Shown: positions 1 through 11,014 of the stretch, piece after piece
Position numbering within the stretch: the first letter of the stretch is position 1
Layout of the letters: each line of letters starts with the position of its first letter
Source: Macrotis lagotis
Taxonomy: Eukaryota > Chordata > Mammalia > Peramelemorphia > Peramelidae
Assembly (NCBI RefSeq): GCF_037893015.1
Contig: NC_133666.1
Coordinates: 992,001 to 1,056,000, forward strand
Reading direction: 5' to 3'
Length of the DNA stretch: 64,000 nt
Translations under genes and position numbers: made by a program
Notes under the pieces: generated by a model
What the model saw: the letters and a program-made list of their open reading frames with translations, nothing else
Databases searched by the model: none
What the model was told of the DNA's origin: nothing

Positions 1-228
1 CCAGCCTTAGACACTTGATACTTGCTAATCACTTCACCCTGATTGCCTCACATCCAGGTCCATCTCCAGTCATCCTGATTCCTATCTGGGCACTGGACCT
101 TGATGACTCTGGAGCAGAAAATGAGCCTGGTGACTACACAGCACCCCCTCACTCCAATCCAATTCATGTACTTGTCATGGCATTGCCTCCCTGATGTCAT
201 GGTCTTCTTCAAGAACAAAGGACAAAAA
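1..228 (+). repeat. MAR-type CORE-SINE, 5' part outside the window
   Basis: It carries CACTTCACCCTGATTGCCTC, CTGGACCTTGATGACTCTG, CCCTGATGTCATGGTCTTC and the tail GAACAAAGGACAAAAAC. It is collinear with the copy at 50,812-51,138. Confidence 0.75.
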
Positions 229-361
229 CATTATCTGTTGGTAATGCTGGATACTGAAGTTTACAGAAATCTTTAGGCCAATATTACACTTTAATTACTA
301 AAGTTAATTAACTAATTCATGGACTTTAGAAAGAGATGTTTGTGTTTCCCCTTTTCCCCTC

Positions 362-965
362 ACCCCAGAATCATAGAATCCCAGAGTAAAAAGGAATTCC
401 AAGGCCATTATTCCAAGTTAAATGAGAATACCCTCCACAATCTCTCCTAATAAGTGCTTGTTTGAAGACCATCACTGACAGGAAAGTCACCACCTCCCAA
501 GACAGGCTATTCTACTTTGGGACAGCTCCAAGTTAGGAGCATCATTTTGCACATTGAGACAGAAACTGCCTCTGCAGCTTTGACCCACTCTTACTAGTTC
601 TGTTCACTTGGACCAAGTTTAATCCGTTCTCCTGTTGGTCTTTCTGATACTAGAAGATGCCTATCTTGAGTCTACTCTTCTCCAGACTAAACATCCCCAC
701 TTCCTACTCAAGGCCTTCCACCATTCTGCATGCCCTCCTCTAAATGCTCTATAGCTTGCACATGATTTTCCTAAACTGTGGGACTCAGAAGTTCTATACA
801 AGACTCCAAATTTTCCATCTTCCATACCCATCCTCTCTACAACATCTCAAATAATTGGTCATCCAAAATCTACCTGAAGTCTCAAAGTGTTGAGCAATCC
901 CCTAACTCACCAGCCAACAGCATTCCATTTTCAGACAACTCCAATGAGAAGAAAAGTCTTCCTTA
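362..965 (-). repeat. CR1/L3 LINE 3' region
   Basis: Read on the plus strand it shows AATCATAGAATCCCAGAG, then CACCACCTCCCAAGACAGGC, TCTTCTCCAGACTAAACATC and GCCCTCCTCTAAATGCTC. This is the reversed 3' end of the CR1/L3 group with its characteristic TCATAGAAT tail. It is ancient and diverged. Confidence 0.7.
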
Positions 966-1071
966 TTGATGATTGAGACAAAAATCTACCTACCCATTGC
1001 TCCTAATTTTGCCTGCTGAGGATATGTAAGATAAATCTAATTTTTCCTCAAGATCAATTAATCGATCATCA

Positions 1072-2088
1072 TTTGTAAAACATTAAGCATGTGCCAAGTA
1101 TTCGGCTAAGCAGTGAGATGACAGAGAATCAGAGGAAACAGTCCAGCCCTCAAGGAGCTGGTATTCTTTTTCTTTACATTACTATTTATTTATTTATATT
1201 TGAATTTTACAGTTTTTCCCCCAATCTCACTTCCCTCCCCCCCACCACAGAAGGCAGTCTGATAGTCTTTACATTGTTTCTATGCTATACATTGATCTAA
1301 ATTGAATGTTGTTGAGAGAGAAATCAGATCCTTAAGGAAGAAACATAAAGTATAAGAGATAGCAAAATTACATAATAAAATAACAGGCTTTTTTAATTAA
1401 AGGGAATAGTCTTTGGTCTTTGTTCAAACTCCACAATTCTGTCTCTGGATACAGATTGTAATCTCCATAGCAGACAGCCCAAAATTGGGGCCTGATTGTT
1501 GCACTGATGGAATGAGCAAGTCCATTAAGATTAATCATCAACCCCCTATTGCTGTTAGGCTGTATAATGTTCTTCTGGTTCTGCTCATCTCAAGGAACTG
1601 ATATTCTTTTGGGAGAGATTCCAGGTGCATATAGAAGGACTCACAAAATGGACACATAAATGTAATAGAACTTGAGGGGAAAGGCACTGGCACCTAGGTG
1701 GGTCGGGGAGAGATTATGGATGCAGACATTGGCATTTGAACTCTCCTTTAAAGAAACTAAAGCATTCCAGGCATGATGGACAGCCTGTACAGGATCACAA
1801 AAAGCAGATACAACAACATGTCTGAGGAAAAGGAAGGACAATGTGGCTGGATCATAGAGATCATAAAGGGGAGCAACCTATTAGAAAATTAGATTGATTG
1901 GGCTTGTGATAACTTCAAGTGCCAAACAGAACAGTTTATATTTTAATTGAAAGGCAATAAAGAACCACTAGAGTTTATGGAGCAGGGGCAGTACTGAGGC
2001 CAGAACTGCACATCGGGAAGATCCCTTTGGCAATTGTGGAAAGGACAGAATAGAGAAGGGAGAAAATTAAGGCAGGTGTTCTAAACTA
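1072..2088 (-). repeat. L2 LINE remnant split by a later LINE insertion
   Basis: The pieces 1,072-1,165 and 1,592-2,088 are collinear with reversed L2: AAGCATGTGCCAAGTATTCG, CCAGCCCTCAAGGAGCTG, GCATTCCAGGCATGATGG, AACCACTAGAGTTTATGGAG. The interruption at 1,166-1,591 is bounded by the duplication described in that entry. Confidence 0.65.
1166..1591 (-). repeat. 5'-truncated L1-lineage 3' tail with target duplication
   Basis: On the minus strand it reads GAGATGAGCAGAACCAGAAG and then a 3' tail shared with the copies at 6,893-7,270 and 16,133-16,573. Its flanks are CTCAAGGAGCTGGTATTC (left) and CTCAAGGAACTGATATTC (right), a duplication of about 20 bp with two differences. Confidence 0.75.
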
Positions 2089-2395
2089 GGCCTGACTCAG
2101 ACCAGTCCTTTGGTAGTAAATGTTTAATAACCAAAGAAATGAGGCATGATGCGTCATTCAGCATTTCAGGAAAGGACATTTATTTAGCTATAAAAAGTAA
2201 TGATATTAAACAACAATCTGCAATAAGGATACCACAAATCAGTTAAGCTTAGTAAAATTTTCTTGCCTCTGAATTACCCAACATGATCTGCCCCCCCAAA
2301 ACCCCAGAGAAAAGATGTTTTCTACTTGACTGATAAGAAAGTAATGTCAACAGCCAGTCTTTAATCCCCTGAAGAAGTCTGATCTCTCTGATAAT
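2089..2395. other. Stretch with nothing recognised
   Basis: AT-rich sequence between L2 and L1 remnants. No repeat family or reading frame can be supported. Confidence 0.5.
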
Positions 2396-2915
2396 TTCGA
2401 TACTTTTAAAAATATATTTTTTTTCTATTTTTAAAAATATTTTTCCAAATGCATGCAAAAAACATTCATTTTTTTTTAGGTTTTTGCAAGGTAATGGGGT
2501 TAAGTGGCTTGCCCAAGGCCACATGGCTAGGTAATTACTAAGTGTCTGAGACGGGATTTGAGCCCAGGTACTCCTGACTCCAGGGCCAGTGCTTTATCCA
2601 CTGCACCACCTAGCCGCCCCAAAGCCATTCATTTTTTAAAATTTTGAGTTCCAGATCTTTTTCCACCCTCTCTCTCCCATCCTCCTTCATTGAGAAGGCA
2701 AGCAATTTGATATGTGTTATACATATGCACAGAATTCTAAATGCAGTACAGAAGAAAACATAAAAAATCAGGACAGTTTTGAAAGGGAGTATAATATTTC
2801 TTATGTACTTTTTTAAAGAGTAAGCAGTGCAAAGTAAAAATTCAGTTTACATATAATCATCTTTTTGTATTAGATTATGTTAAAATGCTCTTTTTTCTTG
2901 GTTTAAGTCCAACTT
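2396..2915 (-). repeat. L1 3' untranslated region fragment split by a SINE
   Basis: CCAAATGCATGCAAAAAACATTC lies left of the SINE (shown here in part: CCAAATGCATGCAAAAAAC). On the right, AAAATTTTGAGTTCCAGATC and GAGAAGGCAAGCAATTTGAT follow. These are the reversed 3' end of the marsupial L1. Confidence 0.65.
2469..2620 (-). repeat. WSINE1-like SINE
   Basis: It is a full reversed copy: T-rich start, GGGGTTAAGTGGCTTGCCC, GGATTTGAGCCCAGG (box B reversed), CCACTGCACCACCTAGCCGC. The flanks AAACATTCAT and AGCCATTCAT suggest the target duplication. It sits inside an L1 fragment. Confidence 0.9.
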
Positions 2916-2944
2916 TTTTAAAAATTAAGAAGAATTTTAAAAAA

Positions 2945-3125
2945 CCCTTGGAGTCGGGACCATGATTAAAATCCCATTTCTGACATTTACTATCTTTGTA
3001 ACCTAGGACTAGTAATGTATCTCACCAGTACCTCAGTCTTTTCATCTGCCCAATAAGGGAATTGAAGTAGATGGCATCTGAGATGTCTTCTCATTTTAGA
3101 TCTAGGATTCTATGATCTTAAGATA
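2945..3125 (+). repeat. MIR/MAR-type SINE
   Basis: TTGGAGTCGGGACCATG, CTTTGTAACCTAGGACTAGT, CCTCAGTCTTTTCATCTG and a tail ending in AGGATTCTATGATC fit a diverged CORE-SINE. Confidence 0.5.
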
Positions 3126-3131
3126 ATAGAA

Positions 3132-3508
3132 TGTTCCTTGAGAATTGGAATGGGAAGAACATGCTGGACACCAGAAGGTTTGAAAGCAAAGGTTTATTAC
3201 CCTTAGAAAGGCAGAATGCATTCAACTGCCAGCACTCAACTCAGTTTCATTGGGCGCATATGCAAATACATCCCCAGTGTCCAGAGGGTGTATGGGGTCC
3301 GGCCTCATTGGCTTAGCACAAGATGCAGGATCAGCCCATACCAACAGGGACACATTCAGCAAGGGAAGAGTATTGTCAGTCCATATACATGGAATTTGAA
3401 CTTCCACACAGCAAATTAGGTGAATAGGGAAGTTATGGTATCCTGGATACAACTCTGCCTTAGGCAAACATATATTGTTATTACTGACCAGAGCTGACCC
3501 CCAAACCA
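3132..3508 (-). mobile_element. Probable solo LTR
   Basis: On the minus strand the stretch starts TGGTTTGGGGGTCAG and ends AAGGAACA. An AATAAACCTTTGC poly(A) block lies about 60 bp before the end, as is usual in retroviral LTRs. I could not confirm a target duplication, so the ends are approximate. It is a fossil with no internal region. Confidence 0.45.
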
Positions 3509-3534
3509 TGTCTAGGATTTGAAGAAATGTTGAG

Positions 3535-3665
3535 TTCGTTTTTGTGTGTGTTGAATTTGAAATGGATTTATCCAGGAGGAAATTGGAGAGAAGTTCTGGG
3601 GAAAGGTTGGGATTAGATATTCAGATTTGGGATTAATCTATATAGAGGTAATAAAATCTAAAGAA
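3535..3665 (-). repeat. L2 fragment
   Basis: GGTTGGGATTAGATATTCAG and ATATAGAGGTAATAAAATC match the reversed L2 phrases seen again near 32,310-32,370. Confidence 0.5.
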
Positions 3666-3687
3666 CTAGAAAGAGAGCAATAAAAGC

Positions 3688-3938
3688 TAATAACATAACT
3701 TACATTTATATAGAGCTTAATATATTCCAGGTGCTGTGCTTCACTATTATCTCATTTGATCCTCACAAAAAAACCTGCAAGGTAGGTGCTATTACCCCCC
3801 TATTTTACAGATGAGGAAACTGAAGCCAACAGTGATTTACCCAGGGTCACACAGTCAGTAAGTAATCTGAGAACAAATTTGAACTCAGTTATTACTGACT
3901 TCAGTTCTAGAGCTCTATCCATTGCACCACCTTGCTTT
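3688..3938 (-). repeat. MIR/MAR-type SINE
   Basis: The order is ACATTTATATAGAGCTTAA, TCTCATTTGATCCTCACA, TTTTACAGATGAGGAAACTG, CCCAGGGTCACACAG and ATCCATTGCACCACCTTGC. This is a full reversed CORE-SINE. Confidence 0.75.
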
Positions 3939-3941
3939 TTA

Positions 3942-3947
3942 CACTTC
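3942..3947. repeat. Left target-site duplication of the retrovirus fossil
   Basis: CACTTC lies directly before the TG that opens the 5' LTR remnant. The same six bases follow the CA that closes the 3' LTR. Confidence 0.7.
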
Positions 3948-4976
3948 TGTTACGATCCCCTTACCAGCAGGGGACCGCCACATTTGGCATCCTTACATAG
4001 GGCAGGCACAGGACTTGAAGCCATGCAGAGGCTGAGATAGTCCTTCAGGAGAAGAAAATCCCCTGGTAAATCTGTGAAGGAATCCTAGGATCAGGCAAAG
4101 AGGGGAAGGCTTTGGGTGGAGCCATTTTGACAGCAGCAGCTTTTTACTTTTTTTTTTCCAAGCAGGTACTATGGGTGTAAAAGGGAAGAAATTTTCCAAG
4201 GAACGAAAAAAAAAAAAAAAAAGAACAGGACAGGACATAAAAATCTTAAAGAAATTGGCTAAAGAGAAGAGCTTAGAAATTATCAAAAAACAAAAAACTC
4301 TTTACAGACTGTTTATGTTCTCCATGGTCCCCAAGGATAGGAGAATTGAGCTTAGAAGTTACTTTGAATCGAACAGATAAATGGATATTAATATGATAAA
4401 ATACTGTTGAATTTTTCTCTTCCCCTCTTCTTCACTGTAATTCTGCCAGAATGGTTTCCTCCCTCCTTCTCCCTCTCTGCAGCTTCTCCATTTTTGCAAT
4501 CTGGACCTTGGAGTTACTAACCAGAGAGACAGAGAGAGAGAGAATTATTTCATGAAGATTTGGATAAACAAGTGTTAAAAAAAAAAAAGAAGATTTATTT
4601 GGAGTTAAAAGAATCAGGGAAGACAGTGTCTATTACCAAATAGGTTATATAAAGAAATCATAAAAAGAATTACTATTTTTAAAAGTTTGGGGAAAGTATA
4701 TTCCATAAAGACAAGGGAGTCAGCTTAATTCTAAAGTATGTAATTTAGGTACTAGTAATGCCAAAAATAAATTAATAAAAGAAATAAGGGGAAACTAAAT
4801 AGTTAATCTTCTACCAAGATGATGTCACATTATAGCTTCAGGAGTTTATCAAAATAGATTCTGATAATGTTAGTTATTACAGAAAATTATGGGTCAAGTG
4901 AGGATTTAAGAACAAAAGACTCCACCCCCGCCTGAGAAAAGACTTAAGACTTGTCCTCTTAGAAAGAAGTTATTTA

Positions 4977-5131
4977 GGGCAGCTAGGTGGCGTAGTGGAT
5001 AAAGCACTGGCCTTGGAGTCAGGAGAACCTGGGTTCAAATCCGACCTCAGACACTTCATAATTACCTAGCCGTGTGGCCTTGGGCAAGCCACTTAACCCC
5101 ATTTCCCTTGCAAAAACCTAAAAAAAAAAAA
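4977..5131 (+). repeat. WSINE1-like SINE inside the retrovirus fossil
   Basis: GGGCAGCTAGGTGGCGTAGT opens the copy; box B is GGGTTCAAATCC and the tail GGGCAAGCCACTTAACCCC plus A-run. The flanks AGTTATTT and AGTCATTT are a likely duplication. Confidence 0.9.
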
Positions 5132-5204
5132 GTCATTTGGTTTACTCTAAAATAAGAAGGGGTACAGGGAATATTCCAATTAGGCTGAGAAATTTTTTGT
5201 TTGT

Positions 5205-5356
5205 TTGTTTTTTAGATTTTTCAAGGCAATGGGGTTAAGTGGCTTGCCCAAGGCCCCACGGCTAGGTAAATATGAAGTGTCTGAGGTCGTATTTGAACCC
5301 AGGTACTCCTGACTCCAAGGCCAGTGCTTTATCCACTGTGCCACCTAGCCACCCCA
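5205..5356 (-). repeat. WSINE1-like SINE inside the retrovirus fossil
   Basis: A reversed full copy. CTGAGAAATTTTT occurs on both sides (5,184-5,196 and from 5,357), a clean 13-bp duplication. Confidence 0.92.
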
Positions 5357-5708
5357 CTGAGAAATTTTTAAATGACTGTTTTGCCCTCTCAAATGTTATA
5401 CTAGTTATAATCCAGAAATATTAAAAATATTACTATACCCTTTTATGGAAAAAATGTACTGTGACATATTAAATGTTCTATGTATTTTCTCTACTGTGAG
5501 AACTACGTGGGGTTTTCCCCAGAGTTCGGGGTACCTCTCTGGTTCAATGTGCTCTGATCCTGTTTCTGTGTTTTCTATGTATTTATTTTAAAATCCGGGC
5601 AGAGGAAAGCTCTTAGCTCTCTCTGCATTGTCAGACTTGCTGTCATATCAAATCTTTGTGATTGGCCAATGCTCTTTTCTTTCTCTCTTTTCAAAATTGG
5701 ATCTTTTC

Positions 5709-5875
5709 TGGAGGCAGCTTGGTGGTGCAATGGATAGAGCCCAGGCCCTGGAGACAGGAGTACCTGAGTTCAAATCCGACCTCAGACACTTCATAATTAC
5801 CTAGCCGTGTGGCCTTGGGCAAGCCACTTAACTCCATTTGCCTTGCAAAAAAAAAAACCTAAAAAAAAAATTTTT
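5709..5875 (+). repeat. WSINE1-like SINE inside the retrovirus fossil
   Basis: The head is GGAGGCAGCTTGGTGGTGCA and the tail has a double A-run. AATTGGATCTTTTC flanks both sides, giving a duplication of about 14 bp. Confidence 0.92.
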
Positions 5876-6892
5876 AAATTGGATCTTTTCATTTTTCCAA
5901 AAACCCATGATTCAGGCCCACAGGAGATTTTCCTGGTAATCACGTTGTTGTTTTAGAAAAGAAGAGGTTCTATTAATTCATCTTATTTTCTATTGTTTGT
6001 TTTCTGATCTGATTGTCTAACAGACTTTTACTTACTGATTAGGCAAATTAGACTTATAAGGAATCTAGTAGAAATTGAAATTGTCCTTAAAATTATTTTT
6101 TTGACTGGTATTGATAAAAGAATGCATGGAAAAGAATAATAGAACAATATATTAAGGTAAGTAGTTAAGTAAATAATTAGTAAGTAGTTCAGTCTGAGTA
6201 ATGGGTTCTGAAAAGATTTGGATAGAGAAAATAGGGTTGCAAGGAAATATGAAAAGGCAAATTGAGACTGTTGGGGTTTTTTAGCAATTTGTGAAGTATG
6301 GAAGTTGGTTCAAGCATGTAGAAAGAAGGTCTGAGCAGGTTTTACATTGTATAAAGAGATGGATTTTGGGAACTTTGAAAAGTAATTTACAAACCAATAT
6401 ATTAAGAGAAGAAAGTATAGTGAGATATGTGTTTAAATGAGACTGGGATAATCTGAAAATTGCATTAAACCACCACTTTTACATTATCTGGCTACAGCCA
6501 GATTGATTGGAAAAGTAATAATCCCCATAAAGTGAAAGGTTTTGATTTGAAAACAATTGCTAAATAAATGTTAACTGTTTCTTCAAATTGGTTAAATCTT
6601 TAATGGGCAATCCAGTGAATAAAGCTATGAAAATACATGTAACTGAATTAAGGGATTTGTAAAAATAATAAAATAATTTTTTTTATATTATTTTTTGGTT
6701 CCTCCAGAGTCATAAGAGGAAAAATAATTATTGGGAATGCTAAAATAGATAGGGTCAGAATGGCCTTGATAAAGGCTGGGACTCTGCCAAAAACTTTGTT
6801 TAGCACAGACTTTGAGAAATTAGAGTAGCACTGATTATTTTGAAAAAGAAAATAATTAAAGGTAATTTTGAAAATGAGTTTGGATGGGAGTG

Positions 6893-7270
6893 ATGTTCAA
6901 CCTTGAAGGACTTGCTCATTCCATCAGGGCAACAAGCGGGAACAATTTTGGGCTGTCTGCAAAGGAGAGTACCATCTGTATCCAGATAAGGAGCTGTGGA
7001 GTTTGAACAAAGTGCAAGGACTATTCCCTTTAATGTAGGAAAAAAACAGATAGCTTATTGTCTGATCTTGTTACCTCTTAGACTTCTCTTTTCTTTAAGG
7101 ATATGATTTCTCTCTCATCACACCCAATTTGGATCAAGGTACAACATGGAAACAAAGTAAAGACTGACAGAGTGCTCTCTGTGGGAGGGAGGGGGGAGGG
7201 AAGCAAGATGGGGGAAAAATGTAAAACTCAAATAATATCTTTAATAAAAATAAATTTAAATTTAAAAAAA
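6893..7270 (+). repeat. 5'-truncated L1-lineage 3' tail inside the retrovirus fossil
   Basis: It contains GACTTGCTCATTCCATCAGG, CATCTGTATCCAGATAAGG, GGATATGATTTCTCTCTCAT and a G-rich block, and ends in an A-rich tail. It belongs to the same family as 1,166-1,591 and 16,133-16,573. Confidence 0.75.
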
Positions 7271-7864
7271 GAAAAGAAAACAAGTTTAGGAATTTATCAA
7301 ATTATTAAGAGAACTACAAAAAATTTTGTAATCATAAAATTTTTAGAAAAACTGGTCTTAAGAATTTTTTATTGCAAAGTTTTAGGGAGTAAATGGAATA
7401 TACTTTAAATTGAAAATGTGATTATGTATAATTAGAAAACTTTGCATAAGAACAGATTCAAACAATTTTTTGAAAATTTAAAATTGTGTTACAATAACAA
7501 AGTATGAATGAATTAAAGTGTCAGCCATCACATTTGTAAAGATTTGTTATAAGAAAATTAGAGAAATCCTTGCCAACAGATTATATCTCTCAAGGTCTTT
7601 TTGACCCAAAGAGTTTGTGAAAAAGTTTTTCCATCTCATGTTTATGAAATTATATCTATTAAAAATGGTATATGTATCTTGTAACACCGATTTTGGAAAA
7701 AAATTTCCATTTGGTGTTTTCAAAATTTATACATATATATTTAAAACTAAATTCATAGACAATCTTATTTTCTTTTTGAAAATAATAGCATATTTGGAAT
7801 AAAAGGAAAATAAGCTTATAATACAGAGAAGTGAAAGAAATTTGTGTAAAAGTTATTCAGATCA

Positions 7865-8020
7865 GGGGGAGGCTAGGTGGTGCAGTAGATAGAGCACCAA
7901 CCCTGGAGTCAGGAGTTCCAATGGGGCCTCAGACACTTAATAATTACCTAGCTGGGTGGCCTTGGGCAAGCCACTTAACCCCATTGCCTTGCAAAAAAAA
8001 AAAAAAAACCTAAAAAAACA
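7865..8020 (+). repeat. WSINE1-like SINE inside the retrovirus fossil
   Basis: GGGGAGGCTAGGTGGTGCAG opens the copy, which ends in an A-run. The B-box region is shortened. The flanks ATTCAGATC on both sides mark the duplication. Confidence 0.88.
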
Positions 8021-9683
8021 AAGATATTCAGATCTAAGGTTAACTTTAAGAGAACTTGTTTTGCTTTTGCTTTAAGAGAATGAAATGTAAGCCTGGGAAT
8101 CTTATGTTTCACATAGGTTAAGAGTTAATCATATCTAATATCTAAGCCTAGAATTAATAATAGTATTACTTTCTAGAGATAATGAGCAACAATAGCAGAA
8201 GCTATGACTATCTGGGTTCCCTGAAATGTTTAAACCATGTCATGGACCTTATTGTAAACCTGTAGGTCCAAGCATATTGCAATAATAGAAAAGGAATTAT
8301 ATTCTCCTTTTACATCCATAAAAAAATTTTATGCTATATTATTAGTATTAAGGAAATGGCCACAACTCCTTAATATTTTTACAGATAGTATGATTATCAT
8401 GTCATCAGATGCATAATAACAGCCTTTATTAATCATAGCACTGATGTAGTATTATATCAACTCTTAAAGAATTACTAGAAGGTATTAGAAATGGATATAA
8501 TTCCTTTTTATTGAACATATGAAATCACACCCTGAATTACCTGGACTTACATATATGAAGGTAATCATAGGACCTATCCTTATAGCTTAGTACAAGAGGA
8601 AGCTAAATTGTTTTGCAAAAAAATTCATCAGAATGCCTCTTTACTAAGAAAAGAATTTAAAATCACTAGAGAGCAAGCTAGGAATATAGTAAAATCCTGT
8701 CCACAATGAGGTATTTACCTACCCCTCCAAATTATTTTAAGAATCCTGAGGCCAGACTCCTAATGAATTATGGCAGATAGATGTGACTCATTATGCACTT
8801 TTTGGAAAAATGAAATCTATTCATGTTACTGTAGGTACATTTTGTTCATATACAATAACAACAGCACAAAGTTCAGAGGCTACTCTAGATGTCATTGATC
8901 ATTTATTCTATTGTTTTGCAGTGATACTAAAATTTATAAAAAACGGATAATATCCCTGGATATGCTTCTATGGCATTTAAACAATTCTGTCTATACAATG
9001 TAAAGCATATTACAGGCATTCCTTATATCCCACAGATCAAGCCTAAAGTTGAGAAGAAAAATAGGTCATTAAAAATGTTCTCATATAAACAGAAAAGAGG
9101 GAAAAAGTTACTAGAACATTTAAGGCTCAGAAGAGGACTTTATGAAAATCTTTATCATTTGATCAATGCATTGCAAACTTCTGTAATAAACAATTTGTGT
9201 TAGGGAAGAATATATAGATTTGAGCAATAAATTGTATGATTTGTTGAATTTTCCACCTGTAATTGGTACATGGTTACGCGGTATGATCTCTGTTTTCAGC
9301 TTTGTTGTAATTATGATGTTGATCATTTGTTGTTTGTCTCTCATTGTAAAAACTATCTTTTAGTATTAAAGATTTGTATAAATTGGCTGAAGACATCCAA
9401 ATAGCCTCCCAACTAGATTTGATTCCTGAAAAGACAACTGATAAGATAATTAAATGGTTTCATCTTCCCACTCTTTTTGGGCATTGGACCCAGAGTATTA
9501 TATAATTATGTCTTATATTGATTCTCTTGATGTTTCTACTTCGCAGATTACCAAGTTTTTTCAAAGTATTTTTTTCTATAACCAAAGCACATCAAAAGAG
9601 TTCAGGATCGTGTTACTCAGGTTGAACATCAGGTTGGGCAATTGTGAGTTTGTTGTTTGTTGTGTAAACAGAAAAGAAGGAAG

Positions 9684-10074
9684 TGTAGAGGTCACTCAAG
9701 TGAGTCTAGGGTCAAGAGGCCAGTTATGGCCAAAATAACCTGAGCTCTGGTGACCTTTGAACTGAAAGCTTCCACAGAACTCTGATTTGATAACACAACT
9801 GCATCATTCGTGGCCTCACTATTTGATAAGCCCTGTTTCCGAACTTCTTGACCTAAGTCACATCCTGCTGGGTTAATTCCTGCCCATTACAAAGTTACAT
9901 CATTGTTTTCATCCTGTATGCTAATTTTGTGGGTTTCTTCTAGAAGAACTGTTTGATATTTTCAATAAACTGGCTCTGTCAGATGTCCTGCTGACATTCC
10001 CTACCTAAGTGTATACATGTTTCCTTTTCTCACCTGAGCTGAATGAATCCCCTTCTGGTCAGGGGATTACAACA
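9684..10074 (+). mobile_element. 3' LTR of the retrovirus fossil
   Basis: A purine tract AGAAAAGAAGGAAG precedes TGTAGAGGTCACTC. The LTR is about 391 bp, carries AATAAA at 9,964-9,969 and ends GGGGATTACAACA. It has the usual TG...CA ends. Confidence 0.8.
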
Positions 10075-10080
10075 CACTTC
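10075..10080. repeat. Right target-site duplication of the retrovirus fossil
   Basis: CACTTC directly after the 3' LTR end TTACAACA; it pairs with 3,942-3,947. Confidence 0.7.
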
Positions 10081-10681
10081 TCTTGAAATTTGCATTTGAA
10101 AGTCAAATTTTCTATTCAGTTCTAATCTTTGTATCAGGAATACTTGAAGGTGTTCTATATCATTGAATGCTCACATTTTCCCCTCAAGTATTATATTCCA
10201 TTTTGCTAGGTAGATGATTCTTGGTTTTATTTCTAGTTTTGTTGTTTTTTTTTTTTTTTTTGTCTTCCAGAAGAATATCATATTCTAAGCCCTCTGATCC
10301 GTTACTCTGGAAACTGCTGAATCTTGTACTGTCCTGATGATGGTTCCATTATATTTGAATTGTTTCTTTTTGACTGCCTGCAATATTTTCTCCTTGAATT
10401 GGAAACTCTAGAATTTGACTTTAATATTCTTGGGAGTTTGCATTTGGGAATCTTTTTCAGAAGGGGATCAGTGGATTCTTTCAATTCCTGTTTTACACTC
10501 TGATTCTAGACTATCAGGACAGTTTTCCTTTATAATTTCACGAAATAGGATGTCCAGTCTCTTTTTTTTTTTGACCATTACTTTCAGGTAGCCTCTTGAA
10601 TTTATTTTATAGGTCAGTTGTTTTTCCAATGATATTGATTTTGTTTGATTGTTTCTTGATGTCTCATAAAGTCATTAACTT

Positions 10682-10822
10682 TTTTTTTTAGGTTTTCACA
10701 AGGCAAATGGGGTTAAGTGGCTTGCACAGCTAGGTAATTATTAAGTGTCTGAGACCGGATTTGAACCCAGGTACTCCTGACTCCAAGGCCAGTGCTTTAT
10801 CCACTATGCCACCTAGCCGCCC
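10682..10822 (-). repeat. WSINE1-like SINE in an L1
   Basis: A reversed copy, slightly shortened in the middle. AAGTCATTAACT lies on both sides. Confidence 0.92.
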
Positions 10823-10852
10823 TAAGTCATTAACTTCTAATTGCCCAACTCT

Positions 10853-11014
10853 AATTTTTTTTTTTTTAGTTTTTGCAAGGCAATGGGGTTAAGTGGCTTG
10901 CCCAAGGCCACACAGCTAGGTAATTAATTGTTAAGTGTCTAAAGCTGGATTTGAATTCAGGTACTCCTGACTCCAGGGTTAGTGCTCTATCCACTGCACC
11001 ACCTAGCCGCCCCC
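10853..11014 (-). repeat. WSINE1-like SINE in an L1
   Basis: A reversed full copy. CCCAACTCTAATTTTT lies on both sides, as the duplication. It sits only about 30 bp from the preceding SINE. Confidence 0.92.

Larger units (their letters stand above)
3948..10074 (+). mobile_element. Endogenous retrovirus fossil, class II (betaretrovirus-like), broken
   Basis: The element is bounded by the 6-bp direct repeat CACTTC at 3,942-3,947 and 10,075-10,080; a 6-bp duplication is usual for betaretrovirus/ERVK-type insertions. A short 5' LTR remnant ends near 3,982. It shares the end region ATCCCCTT...AGGGG...CA with the 3' LTR at 9,684-10,074. A gag-like start lies near 4,171, an RNase H to integrase region at about 8,230-9,130 and an env transmembrane-type region at about 9,130-9,400. 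The integrase region resembles that of MMTV/ERVK-type viruses. It is old and clearly broken, with well over ten breaks. Four SINEs and one LINE tail have inserted into it. Confidence 0.75.

Noticed and set aside
4171-4380. A 69-codon Lys-rich frame as a separate small gene
   Set aside because: It lies just after the 5' LTR remnant and is better read as part of the retrovirus fossil.
4977-5050. tRNA genes at SINE heads
   Set aside because: A and B boxes are present in each SINE, but they sit in the repeat context and lack a full cloverleaf. They are Pol III promoters of SINEs.
7831-8013. A 60-codon frame as a gene
   Set aside because: It is translation of a SINE, as are similar pieces at 2,249-2,524, 11,865-12,053 and 36,378-36,581.
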